The notes: generated by a model from the sequence alone, not told the origin. A stretch of 9,526 nt of DNA from Pseudomonadota bacterium (GCA_021823875.1 JAKAMD010000109.1:1-9526), one strand, 5' to 3'; numbered from the stretch's first letter, positions 1 through 7,180 are shown. Translations and numbers: made by a program.

Positions 1-525
1 TATCTGCAACGCCTCCACCGTGCTGAACGGCTCGGTCGAATAGATGCGGTACATCATCGCCTTCAACGGCACGCGGTCGATCATGGCCGATGCCACCATG
101 GTCGGCATGATGTGGTGGGCGAATTCCGGAATCTGGAAGGTAGCGTCGTCGGCCGCCAGCGTGACGTCGGCGACCGCGGCCAGTGCAAAGCCGAAGCCGA
201 GCGCGCGCCCGCGCACCTTGGCGACCACCGGCTGGCGCGCGCCGCGGATCAGGCCATAAACGCGGAATACGATGTCGTGGGCGCGCTGCAATTCGAGCGC
301 TTCCATCTGTTTGCGTGGCGCATCGGGCGGCGGCGGCGCACGGCCGACGCAGAAATCGGTGCCGGCACCCTCAATGGTGATTACCCGCACATCGGAATCG
401 ACCGCCGCCAGGAGATCGCCGAGCTGCACGATCGCCGGATCGGACAGCGCATTGCCGCTCTCCGGATTGCTCAACGTGATGGCATACACGTCGCCCTTGC
501 GTTCGGCGATCACCGGCTCGCTCAT
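1..525 (-). CDS. Crotonase (enoyl-CoA hydratase/isomerase) family protein, 3' end outside window
   Basis: The first 175 residues are visible; the gene continues past the left edge. Crotonases act on acyl-CoA thioesters in the cytoplasm (hydration, isomerisation, C-C cleavage or hydrolysis) and stabilise the thioester enolate with two backbone oxyanion-hole amides. The fold signature is clear: the first oxyanion loop is at residues 57-62 (DFCVGR, canonical FCAGAD), the second at 106-112 (GRALGFG), and a PE pair is at 133-134. Glu134 aligns with the second catalytic glutamate of rat mitochondrial hydratase, but the position of the first (CELA in the classic enzyme) is Ala114. The first oxyanion loop is followed by a proline run (APPPPDAP, 63-70) where Asp is usual. 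The ATG at 525 has a strong GGGAGGA ribosome site five bases upstream and overlaps the stop of the molybdenum subunit gene by ATGA. Family is firm; a plain hydratase activity is doubtful. The substrate is unknown. Confidence 0.88.
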   Translation of the reverse strand, partial: MSEPVIAERKGDVYAITLSNPESGNALSDPAIVQLGDLLAAVDSDVRVITIEGAGTDFCVGRAPPPPDAPRKQMEALELQRAHDIVFRVYGLIRGARQPVVAKVRGRALGFGFALAAVADVTLAADDATFQIPEFAHHIMPTMVASAMIDRVPLKAMMYRIYSTEPFSTVEALQI

Positions 526-2915
526 GACATTCCTCCCTGCTTATTCTTGGCTTCGCGGATCGCCTGCCAGATGCGCTCCGAGGTCGCCGGCATTTCCATA
601 TGGGTGATGCCGAATTCCGACAGTGCATCGACCACGGCATTGATCACCACAGCCAGCGCCGGTGTCGTGCCGCCCTCCCCGCCGGCCCGCACGCCGAGCG
701 GATTGGTCGGCGACGGCACCTCGCTGAGCGCAGTGTCGAAGCTCGGCAGCGTGTGTGCATGCGGCATGGCGTAATCCATGAATGAGGCGGACAGCAATTG
801 CCCGGAGCTCTCATCATAAACGCAATGCTCCCACAGCGCCTGACCGACGCCCTGCGCGATGCCGCCATGGGCCTGGCCTTCCAGGATTAGCGGATTAATG
901 GCGTGGCCGACATCGTCGACGGCGGCATAGCGCACGATCTCCCGCGCGCCGGTGTCGGGATCGATCTCGACCTCGCAGACGTGGCTGCCATAGGGAAAGC
1001 CGCCGACCTTAAACACTTCGTCATGCTCGGCGGCGAGCGGACCCTTGAGATGCTCCGGCAGGTCGTCGCGTTCAAGCGCCGCGCGCGCCACCTCGAACAG
1101 ACCGACCGCGGCGCCGCCCTCGGCTAGGCGGAATTTCCCTTTCGTGAACGTCACCGGCTTGTTGCCGGCGCCGAGCAGCAGGCTGGCGATTTCGCGGCCG
1201 CGCTCGATCACCTTGTCGGTGGCGCGGCCCATGACCACGCCGGCAAAGCGCATGGAGCGGCCGGAATGCGAGCCGCCGCCGACCGGCACGATGTCGGTGT
1301 CGCCCTGCACCAGGCGCACCTCATCGAACGGCACGCCCAGCCATTCGCTGACGCATTGCGTGAAAGAAGTCTCGTGCCCTTGCCCGCTCGACAGCGTGCC
1401 GATGATGACATCGACGCCATCGGGACGCACGATCACTTCCGATCGCTCGCGCGGATTTCCCATGGTGAGCTCGATATAATTGGCGAGCCCGATGCCGCGC
1501 AGCTTGCCGCGCTTCCTGGCTTCGCGGCGTCGCTTGGCGAAGCCGTCCCATTGGCCGAGCGCGAGCGCCTCGTTCATGACGCGCTCGTATTCGCCGTTAT
1601 CGTAGGTGACGCCAGTCGGATTGCGGTAGGGCAATTCGCTCGGGCGGATCAGATTGCGCCGGCGCAGCTTGACCGGATCGAAGCCATAGAGGTCGCAGGC
1701 CATGTCGATCAGGCGTTCGATCACGAACATGGCTTCCGGCCGCCCGGCGCTGCGATAAGGAATCGTCGGTGGCGTGTTGCTCAACACTGCGCGCGCACGG
1801 AAATGCGCAGCGGGGATGCGGTAGAGCCCGCTCAAGATGCCGACGCCCTTGCGCAAAGGAATGATCGAGGCGGCATAGGCGCCGATATTGCTCAGGTTGG
1901 AGCCGCGCAGCGCGAGGAAATTACCCTTGGCATCGAGCGCCAGCTCGGTCTCGCTCACCAGATCGCGGCCCTGATAGTCGCTGAGGAAAGCTTCGGTGCG
2001 CTCGCAGGTCCATTTCACCGGGCGGCCGATCTTCTTGGCCGCCCATACTACCAGTGGATGCTCGGGGAAGAGCGAATTCTTGGTGCCGAAATTTCCGCCG
2101 ATGTCGTGAGCGACGACGCGCACGTTGTCGAACGGCACATCGAGGATGCCGGCGATCTCGCGCTTGATGCGCACCGAGCCGCCACTGCCGGCATAAAGCG
2201 TATAGCGTCCGCTGTCGGGATCGTAGCTGCCGACCGCCGAGCGTGTCTCCATTGGCACGCCGGTGACGCGCTGGATCCAGGTGTCGAGCTTGACCACATG
2301 GGCGGCCTGCGCGAAGGCGGCCTCGGTTGCTTCTTTATCTCCTATCTCGGCGTCGAGGCAGACATTGGACGGCGCATGATCCCACAGGCGTGGCGCGTCC
2401 GGTTCGACGGCCGCGGCGGTGGCGGTCACCGCCGGCAATTCCTCGTAGTCGATTTCGATCAGCTCGGCAGCATCCTTCGCCTGCGCCAGCGTCTCCGCCA
2501 CCACCATGGCCACCGCCTGGCCGATATAGCGCACGCGGTCGCGCGGCAGCAGCGGATAGGGGCTTTCGAAGATCGGGCTGCCGTCCTTGTTCACCAGGAT
2601 CGGATCGGGCAGCGAGCGTTGGAACTCCAGGCTGCCGAGAAAGAGGAAGTCCGGCAGGATCGGCTTCAGCCCGTCGGCCTCCACTTCCATGCCGGTCAAG
2701 ACGCAGAGCACGCCGGGTGCCGCGCGCGCCGCTTGCGCGTCGATCTTGAGGATGCGGGCATGGGCGTGCGGCGAACGCAGCACAGCGGCATAGCCCTGGT
2801 TGGGCAGGCCGATGTCGTCGCTGTAGCGGCCGGCGCCTCGCACCAGCCGCAGATCCTCCTTGCGGCGCACCGGCCGGCCGATGCCGTTGGCGGGCGCGGG
2901 CAAGTCGGATGTCAT
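522..2915 (-). CDS. Xanthine dehydrogenase family molybdopterin-binding (large) subunit, CoxL-like form II
   Basis: A 797-residue protein, the usual length for the Mo-bearing subunit of three-subunit hydroxylases (CO dehydrogenase, quinoline and nicotinate dehydrogenase types). These enzymes hydroxylate C-H bonds, often beside a ring nitrogen or on an aldehyde, with oxygen from water. Order: N-terminal hammerhead domain (~10-140, opening IGRPVRRKEDLRLVRGAGRY), then two Moco-binding domains. Seen motifs: GGNFGTK (273-279), PYRSAGRPEA (386-395), SGQGHET (510-516), GGGSHSGRSM (546-555) and a C-terminal GGEGGT whose Glu747 matches the catalytic glutamate. The PYRSAGR loop lacks the CSFR cysteine of true aerobic CO dehydrogenase, so CO oxidation is unlikely; form II proteins usually have AYRGAGR. 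I chose ATG 2915, which overlaps the dctM stop by ATGA, over a GTG at 2939 that would add eight residues inside dctM. The electron-transfer partners (2Fe-2S and FAD subunits) are not in the window. Substrate unknown. Confidence 0.93.
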   Translation of the reverse strand: MTSDLPAPANGIGRPVRRKEDLRLVRGAGRYSDDIGLPNQGYAAVLRSPHAHARILKIDAQAARAAPGVLCVLTGMEVEADGLKPILPDFLFLGSLEFQRSLPDPILVNKDGSPIFESPYPLLPRDRVRYIGQAVAMVVAETLAQAKDAAELIEIDYEELPAVTATAAAVEPDAPRLWDHAPSNVCLDAEIGDKEATEAAFAQAAHVVKLDTWIQRVTGVPMETRSAVGSYDPDSGRYTLYAGSGGSVRIKREIAGILDVPFDNVRVVAHDIGGNFGTKNSLFPEHPLVVWAAKKIGRPVKWTCERTEAFLSDYQGRDLVSETELALDAKGNFLALRGSNLSNIGAYAASIIPLRKGVGILSGLYRIPAAHFRARAVLSNTPPTIPYRSAGRPEAMFVIERLIDMACDLYGFDPVKLRRRNLIRPSELPYRNPTGVTYDNGEYERVMNEALALGQWDGFAKRRREARKRGKLRGIGLANYIELTMGNPRERSEVIVRPDGVDVIIGTLSSGQGHETSFTQCVSEWLGVPFDEVRLVQGDTDIVPVGGGSHSGRSMRFAGVVMGRATDKVIERGREIASLLLGAGNKPVTFTKGKFRLAEGGAAVGLFEVARAALERDDLPEHLKGPLAAEHDEVFKVGGFPYGSHVCEVEIDPDTGAREIVRYAAVDDVGHAINPLILEGQAHGGIAQGVGQALWEHCVYDESSGQLLSASFMDYAMPHAHTLPSFDTALSEVPSPTNPLGVRAGGEGGTTPALAVVINAVVDALSEFGITHMEMPATSERIWQAIREAKNKQGGMS

Positions 2916-4216
2916 CGATAGAGAACCTTGGGCAGCCACAGAGCCAAGTCGGGAAATACGAACAAGATGACGATCAGTATAAGCGGCGCCAGCAGGAACG
3001 GAATAATGCCCCGATAGATGCTGGTCAGCTTGATGTCGGGTGCCTGCGCCTGGATGATGAACAGGTTCATGCCGACCGGCGGGTGGATGAGCCCGAGCTC
3101 GACCACGATGACGACGATAACGGCGAACCAGACCGGATCGTAGCCGAACTTGGTGACGATCGGCAGGAACACCGGCACCGTGATCAGCACCATGCCGATG
3201 CCTTCCAGGAAACAGCCCATGACGATGTAGGCGACGATGATCAGCGCCATCACCGCCACGCCGTGCAGGTTGAAGTCATTGGCGGCCACCGCCAGCATGG
3301 CCGGCAACTGCGTCTGCACCATGAAATAGGAAAACAGCTTGGCGCCGATGATGATGATGAACAGCACGCAGCTGACGATCACCGAATTGGAGATAGACTC
3401 GAACAGCTGGTCCCAGGTGATGCGGCGGCCCAGCGCGCCGAGCAGCACCGCGCCGAAGGCGCCGATCGCCGCCGCCTCGGTCGGGCTGAAGATGCCGGCA
3501 TAGATGCCGCCGATGGTGACCACGAACAGCGCGATGAACTGCCAGGGCCCGCGCAGCGCCGCCAGACGCTCCTTCAGTGTGGCGCGCGCCTGAGTCGGCG
3601 CGTATTCGGGAATGAAGCGCGCGATAATCAGCGCGACCATGATATAGAGCGCGGTGAGTACCAGCCCCGGGAACAGCGCGGCAGCGAACAGCTTGGGCAC
3701 CGATTGCTCGGCGATGGCCGCATAGATCACCAGAATGATCGAGGGCGGGATCAGAATGCCGAGGCTGCCGCCGGCCGCGAGCGAGCCGGTCGCCAGGCCG
3801 TCGTCATAGCCGGCCTTGCGCATTTCCGGCAGCGCAATGCGGGTCATGGTCGCGGCGGTGGCGACCGAGGAACCGCAGACGGCGCCGAAACAGGCCGACG
3901 CCGCCAGCGTCGCCACCGACAGGCCGCCGCGCAAACCGGCCAGCATCACCCGCGAGGCGACGAACAGGTCGGAAGACAGCCGCGTCTGCGAGGCGACCTC
4001 GCCCATGAACACGAACAGTGGAATGACCGACAGTTCGTAGGTCGAGGCGGAATCGAACGGCGTCAGCCCCGCCACTGCCAGCGAGCTGGTCCAGCCGGAG
4101 AGCGCGGCATCGCCGACGAAGCCGACTAGCGTGAGCGCGGCCCAGACCGGCACGCGCAGGAACAAAAGGACGAACAGCGCGCCCGCGCCGAGTCCGCCGA
4201 TGGCCGCCGGGCTCAT
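2912..4216 (-). CDS. dctM: TRAP transporter large permease subunit (DctM family)
   Basis: A 434-residue, strongly hydrophobic inner-membrane protein, the standard length for DctM. It forms the sodium-driven translocation channel of a tripartite ATP-independent periplasmic transporter, with DctQ as its small partner and DctP as the binding protein. Recognisable family blocks: VIPLFVFMGEVAS near residue 65, the signature GSLGILIPPSI in the first half, and the C-terminal repeat ELGLIHPPVGMNLF, where the second half usually reads LITPPVG, so a His replaces Thr. About a dozen membrane segments can be drawn. ATG 4216 overlaps the dctQ stop (ATGA), with a GGAG about ten bases upstream; its own stop overlaps the start of the molybdenum subunit gene in the same way, so it is the hinge between the transport and enzyme parts of the operon. 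Confidence 0.96.
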   Translation of the reverse strand: MSPAAIGGLGAGALFVLLFLRVPVWAALTLVGFVGDAALSGWTSSLAVAGLTPFDSASTYELSVIPLFVFMGEVASQTRLSSDLFVASRVMLAGLRGGLSVATLAASACFGAVCGSSVATAATMTRIALPEMRKAGYDDGLATGSLAAGGSLGILIPPSIILVIYAAIAEQSVPKLFAAALFPGLVLTALYIMVALIIARFIPEYAPTQARATLKERLAALRGPWQFIALFVVTIGGIYAGIFSPTEAAAIGAFGAVLLGALGRRITWDQLFESISNSVIVSCVLFIIIIGAKLFSYFMVQTQLPAMLAVAANDFNLHGVAVMALIIVAYIVMGCFLEGIGMVLITVPVFLPIVTKFGYDPVWFAVIVVIVVELGLIHPPVGMNLFIIQAQAPDIKLTSIYRGIIPFLLAPLILIVILFVFPDLALWLPKVLYR

Positions 4217-4701
4217 AGCAGTTGCGCTCCATCATGCACCGAGCGACCGGCGAACAAAGCACCGATCGCGCACAGCAGCGTACCGACCATGCCGCTGCCG
4301 GCGAGAATCCAGAGGACGAACACCGGCAGGCCGAGCTCGATCTTATAGTCGCCGTAGAGATAGGACTGCCAGGCCGGCGCGATCATCGCCCAGGCCAGCA
4401 GCAGCAGACAGCCGATCTGCACCAGGTCCGCCAGCCGCACCAAGAGGTCGCGCAGCCGGATGCCGATCGGCGAGTCGATCAGGTTGATAACGATGTTCTG
4501 CCGCCGGAAGAACACGGCGGCCAGTCCGTGGAACACGAAGACGATCAGGCAGGCTTCGACAATGTCGTAGGAGCCGTGGATCGGGCTGTTGAAGATATAG
4601 CGCAGGGACACGTCGGCCACCGTGACCAGCGTCATCACGGTGAGCGCAAGTCCGGCCAGGATCAGCTGCGCGCGCTGAAGACGGTCCAGTAGGGCCTGCA
4701 T
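4213..4701 (-). CDS. dctQ: TRAP transporter small permease subunit (DctQ family)
   Basis: A 162-residue inner-membrane protein of the DctQ family, which pairs with DctM in TRAP transporters. Four membrane segments can be placed at about 12-34, 47-67, 92-112 and 125-151. The family block DVSLRYIFNSPIHGSYDIVE lies at 30-49, and a basic, polar loop with FFRRQN follows helix 2, as is usual. The ATG at 4701 is preceded by AGGAG five bases upstream, which fixes the start. The stop overlaps the dctM start by four bases, consistent with translational coupling of two subunits needed in equal amounts. It is separated from dctP by 96 bp with two stem-loops. Confidence 0.95.
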   Translation of the reverse strand: MQALLDRLQRAQLILAGLALTVMTLVTVADVSLRYIFNSPIHGSYDIVEACLIVFVFHGLAAVFFRRQNIVINLIDSPIGIRLRDLLVRLADLVQIGCLLLLAWAMIAPAWQSYLYGDYKIELGLPVFVLWILAGSGMVGTLLCAIGALFAGRSVHDGAQLL

Positions 4702-4739
4702 CCCGCTCCTTCACATCGGCTTCGACTTATGCATCAGGC

Positions 4740-4765
4740 GGGGCGCGGCATGGCTGCCGCGCCCC
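4740..4765 (-). promoter_or_regulatory. GC-rich stem-loop in the dctP-dctQ gap (proximal to dctQ)
   Basis: The arms at 4740-4750 and 4755-4765 are perfect 11-bp complements around a 4-base loop (GGGGCGCGGCA / TGCCGCGCCCC). There is no T-run on the minus-strand side after it, so a classical intrinsic terminator is not supported. Known parallels in binding-protein transporter operons suggest protection of the upstream dctP message or partial attenuation, giving more binding protein than permease. That role is inferred; the inverted repeat itself is seen directly. Confidence 0.6.
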
Positions 4766-4768
4766 GTA

Positions 4769-4795
4769 GGCGCCTTAGGCGTAGCACAAGGCGCC
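4769..4795 (-). promoter_or_regulatory. Second stem-loop just after the dctP stop
   Basis: GGCGCCTT at 4769-4776 and AAGGCGCC at 4788-4795 are perfect 8-bp complements with an 11-base loop. It begins only a few bases past the dctP stop codon and sits 3 bp from the next stem-loop. No T-tract follows in the minus-strand direction. Together the pair looks like a 3' stabiliser or attenuator for dctP rather than the end of the operon. Function is inferred. Confidence 0.5.
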
Positions 4796-4797
4796 GC

Positions 4798-5832
4798 TCA
4801 TTTGGTGTAGGCGGCGTAGAATTCCTTGCCCGGAAGACCGCGCTTGTCGACCTGGGCGATGGCGTCCTCGACCAGCGGTGACAGCGCCTTCTTGACCTTG
4901 GCGAACTCGGCCGGCCTCATATTGATCGGCTTGAGCCCCTTGGCCTCCAGACTCTTCTTGCCGGCAATTTCCGCGTCATCCCACATCTTGCCGAACCATT
5001 CGGCGCGCGCCGGCCCAGTGGTCTCGTCGATGATCTTGCGCAGATCGGCGGGCAGCGACTTGTACTTCGCTTCGTTCATGACCACCGCGAAGGTGGCGGA
5101 GGCGACGCCCGGCTCGAGCGAATATTTCGCCACCGTGCCGAGATCGAAGCTGGCGGCGCCCTCATAGGGGAAGGTGGCGGCGTCGACGATGCCCTTGGCG
5201 AGCGCGTCCTGGGTTTCGGTCGGCGGCACCGGCAGGCCGACCGCGCCGAGCTTGTCGATGATCGCCTTCCAGTTGGCGCCGGCGTAGCGCACCTTCAGCC
5301 CCTTGAAGTCGGCGAGCGAATTGATCGGCGCCTTCGAGATGAACATCAACGGCGAGGTCACCGCCATCCAGAGGATGTGCAGCCCGGCGTGTTCCTTGGC
5401 GAGATATTTCGGCGCCAGTTCGGTGAGGCGCTTGCCGGTGATGGCGCAGAGCGTGCCGCTCGACGGCGCCGCATAGGGCATGGTCACCAGATCGGTGAGC
5501 GGATAGCGGCCGGGCGTCAGGCCATGCAGGCCGACGGCGATGTCGGCGATGCCGGTGCGCGCCAGATCGAACTGGCGGTTCGGCGGGCCGAGCTGCGCGG
5601 CCGGATAGATGCGCAGCTTCAGACGGCCGCCGGACTTCTGGCTGAGTTCCTGGCCCCAGGCGACAAGCGCCTTCTGGAACGTGTGGTTGGGCGGCAGAAA
5701 GGTTGAAACCTTGAGCTCGAAATTCTGCGCCGATGCGGTCGCCGCCAAGCCGCCCAACAGCAGGCCGCCCGCCAACAATTGAATGCCGAGAGTCCTGAGT
5801 TTCCTTCCTATCCTGCTACCGGTCCGGTGCAT
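4798..5832 (-). CDS. dctP: TRAP transporter periplasmic solute-binding protein (DctP family)
   Basis: A 344-residue secreted binding protein that captures the substrate in the periplasm and delivers it to DctQM. It has a basic N-terminus, a hydrophobic stretch (~18-30) and a likely signal peptidase site after ATASA (residue 35), so mature protein begins at QNFELKV. Family blocks are present: the fold start with FLPPNHTFQKALVAWGQEL, the YPAAQLG strand, and GLKVRYAGANW near 179-189, whose arginine (182) is the position that salt-bridges the carboxylate of most TRAP ligands. An organic acid ligand is therefore likely, though the compound is unknown. I chose ATG 5832, with GGAG seven bases upstream, over a TTG four codons earlier. 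It is the first gene of the minus-strand operon and faces the LysR gene across the control region. Confidence 0.95.
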   Translation of the reverse strand: MHRTGSRIGRKLRTLGIQLLAGGLLLGGLAATASAQNFELKVSTFLPPNHTFQKALVAWGQELSQKSGGRLKLRIYPAAQLGPPNRQFDLARTGIADIAVGLHGLTPGRYPLTDLVTMPYAAPSSGTLCAITGKRLTELAPKYLAKEHAGLHILWMAVTSPLMFISKAPINSLADFKGLKVRYAGANWKAIIDKLGAVGLPVPPTETQDALAKGIVDAATFPYEGAASFDLGTVAKYSLEPGVASATFAVVMNEAKYKSLPADLRKIIDETTGPARAEWFGKMWDDAEIAGKKSLEAKGLKPINMRPAEFAKVKKALSPLVEDAIAQVDKRGLPGKEFYAAYTK

Positions 5833-6007
5833 GTTTTTCTCCAAATGCTGTAGGCAGGACTGACGGAATCCCGCCAGATTGACGCGGTTCTAGGTTCGGC
5901 GGCAAAACGCGTCCAATATAAACCGATTGCTTCCGTATAACTTTTGCGACTGGCGCGACGGCATGCAACATGGAAGCCGTTGAAGAGGCGCCGCAGAAAT
6001 GCGACAT

Positions 6008-6026
6008 ACCCGTATCGCGGTTCAGG
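6008..6026 (+). repeat. 19-bp direct repeat, copy 1 (candidate operator)
   Basis: ACCCGTATCGCGGTTCAGG matches the copy at 6045-6063 at 18 of 19 positions; the start-to-start distance is 37 bp. Each copy holds an interrupted dyad CCG-N5-CGG. An 8-bp part, CGCGGTTC, recurs at 5883-5890, about 50 bp from the dctP start codon. It looks like a regulator site, but which protein binds is unknown. Confidence 0.6.
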
Positions 6027-6044
6027 GTGCGGCCTTATGCAACA

Positions 6045-6063
6045 ACCCGTATCGCGGTTTAGG
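6045..6063 (+). repeat. 19-bp direct repeat, copy 2 (candidate operator)
   Basis: ACCCGTATCGCGGTTTAGG, differing from copy 1 only by T for C at the 16th base. Here the dyad extends a little: counting one base to the left, AA.CCG-N5-CGG.TT is symmetric (6044-6060). The copy lies about 210 bp upstream of dctP and 183 bp upstream of lysR. Confidence 0.6.
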
Positions 6064-6158
6064 CGCGGCTCGTTCTTTATCGGCACGGCCCGTCTGGCAG
6101 GCCAGCTTCAACCATACCAAGGAAGCGGCCGGTGTCGGGACTTGATCGGCAAGAGAAA

Positions 6159-6175
6159 ACGGCTGAAATAGCCGT
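6159..6175. promoter_or_regulatory. 17-bp inverted repeat upstream of lysR
   Basis: ACGGCT-GAAAT-AGCCGT is a perfect dyad with 6-bp arms and a 5-base, AT-rich centre, 71 bp before the LysR start codon. Size and placement suit an autoregulatory LysR site, although it is not the plain T-N11-A form. It could also fold as a weak hairpin in the lysR leader. Role inferred. Confidence 0.4.
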
Positions 6176-6246
6176 CTCAACGACAATCGACAGTCCGCCA
6201 GCGCAAGGCGGCTTGGCTTGGAAACGTCGCAAGGCAGGTATCGAGC

Positions 6247-7179
6247 ATGCATTCGCGTCTATTGCGTCACTTTCTCGCGGTCGTCGACCACAAGGGCATG
6301 AGCGCGGCCGCTGCCGAGTTGCACATCAGCCAGCCGGCACTGACCAAGAGCATCCATCAGCTCGAAGAAATTCTCGGCGTCGACCTGTTCGAGCGCCTGC
6401 CGACCGGCGTGGTGCCAACCCGCTTCGGCGAAATCCTGGCGCGGCGCGCGCGCCTGATGGATCTCGAATATCGCCACGCGGTGGCGGAGATCCAAGCGAT
6501 CAAGGGCGGCACCGGCGGTATCGTCAATGTCGGCGCCGGTCCGGTCTGGGCAATCCGCATCCTGCCGCCGATCATCGCCGCGTTCCGCCGGCAACAGCCG
6601 AAGGTCAAGGTGCGGCTGCGCGCCGGCGTCATCGATACGCTGGTGCCGGCGCTGCTCGATGGCGAGCTCGATGTGATCTGCGCCTCGCTCGATTTTCCGG
6701 CGCATCCGGAATTCATCAAGGAGCAGCTAGTCGAACTGCAACACGTACTGATCGCGCGCGCCGAACATCCGCTCTCCGGCCGGCGCGAGATTTCCGCCAA
6801 GCAGCTGCTCGAGTTTCCCTGGATCGCCCTGGTCAACGACTATGTCGGCAACAGCCGAGTCAATTCGTTCTTCGCCGCCAATGGCCAGCATCCGCCGCGC
6901 GTCAGCGTGGAAGCCAATTCGATCGCCGCGGCGCTCAATCTGCTGCGCGAAGACGATTTCATCTTGAACATCCCGACCATAATGCTGCCCTTCGCCGAGC
7001 TGTTCGGCGCGCGCAAGCTGGCGGTGCGCGGCACCCTGTGGGATTCGCCGGCCGGCATCGCCTATCGCGCCACCAACACGCCCACGCCCGCGGTCAGCGC
7101 CTTCTGCGCGCTGGTGCGCGCGCAATTCGCCGGGGCGCGCCAGAGCCAACGGCGCATCGCCGACAATGTGAGCGGCTAA
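6247..7179 (+). CDS. LysR-type transcriptional regulator
   Basis: A 310-residue protein of standard LysR length. The N-terminal winged helix-turn-helix is plain: RLLRHFLAVVDHKGMSAAAAE at the start, then LHISQPALTKSIHQLEE, and LGVDLFERLPTGVVPTRFGE completing the wing (to about residue 62). A linker helix and a periplasmic-binding-like effector domain (from about 91, opening GIVNVGAGPVWAIRILPPII) follow. Such proteins bind a pathway intermediate or substrate and then activate target promoters. The ATG at 6247 starts directly at the DNA-binding domain, as expected, though its ribosome site is weak (CAGG). Its position between the TRAP/molybdenum operon and the cyclase/SDR genes makes both arms likely targets. 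The ligand is unknown. Confidence 0.95.
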   Translation: MHSRLLRHFLAVVDHKGMSAAAAELHISQPALTKSIHQLEEILGVDLFERLPTGVVPTRFGEILARRARLMDLEYRHAVAEIQAIKGGTGGIVNVGAGPVWAIRILPPIIAAFRRQQPKVKVRLRAGVIDTLVPALLDGELDVICASLDFPAHPEFIKEQLVELQHVLIARAEHPLSGRREISAKQLLEFPWIALVNDYVGNSRVNSFFAANGQHPPRVSVEANSIAAALNLLREDDFILNIPTIMLPFAELFGARKLAVRGTLWDSPAGIAYRATNTPTPAVSAFCALVRAQFAGARQSQRRIADNVSG

Positions 7180-7180
7180 C

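Larger units (their letters stand above)
5833..6246. promoter_or_regulatory. Divergent dctP / lysR control region
   Basis: These 414 bp between two divergent genes hold no convincing gene: the open frames here are short, lack good ribosome sites and match no family I know. The region should contain the promoters for dctP leftward and lysR rightward. It includes a 19-bp direct repeat pair, a 17-bp dyad near lysR, and a 12-bp palindrome CTGGCAGGCCAG at 6094-6105. A minus-strand TATATT at 5919-5914 could be a -10 box for dctP about 80 bp from its start codon, but I see no good -35 partner. LysR regulators typically bind such shared regions and act on the divergent gene; that is inference here. 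Confidence 0.6.

Noticed and set aside
522..2915. Aerobic CO dehydrogenase (form I coxL)
   Set aside because: The VAYRCSFR active-site loop is absent (PYRSAGR instead), and no coxM or coxS is adjacent.
1266..2921. Long plus-strand open frame (551 codons) opposite the molybdenum subunit gene
   Set aside because: It lies wholly antisense to a clear family member, has His/Arg/Ala-rich low-information translation and no recognisable domain; a codon-bias shadow of GC-rich coding DNA.
2913..2939. Earlier GTG start (2939) for the molybdenum subunit
   Set aside because: It would add eight unconserved residues inside dctM; ATG 2915 forms the same ATGA overlap seen at the other junctions.
2909..4129. 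Plus-strand open frame (406 codons) opposite dctM
   Set aside because: Translation is dominated by Asp, Arg, Gln, His and Glu, the mirror of hydrophobic membrane codons; no family similarity and no ribosome site.
4740..4795. Rho-independent terminator after dctP
   Set aside because: Strong stems but no T-run on the minus-strand side of either, and the following genes complete the same transporter.
5830..5844. Earlier TTG start (5844) for dctP
   Set aside because: ATG 5832 has GGAG at proper spacing and gives a normal signal peptide start.
5833..6246. A small gene in the divergent gap
   Set aside because: The open frames (e.g. 5944-6171 plus, 6022-6252 minus) have no good ribosome site or recognisable domain, and the repeats point to regulatory DNA.
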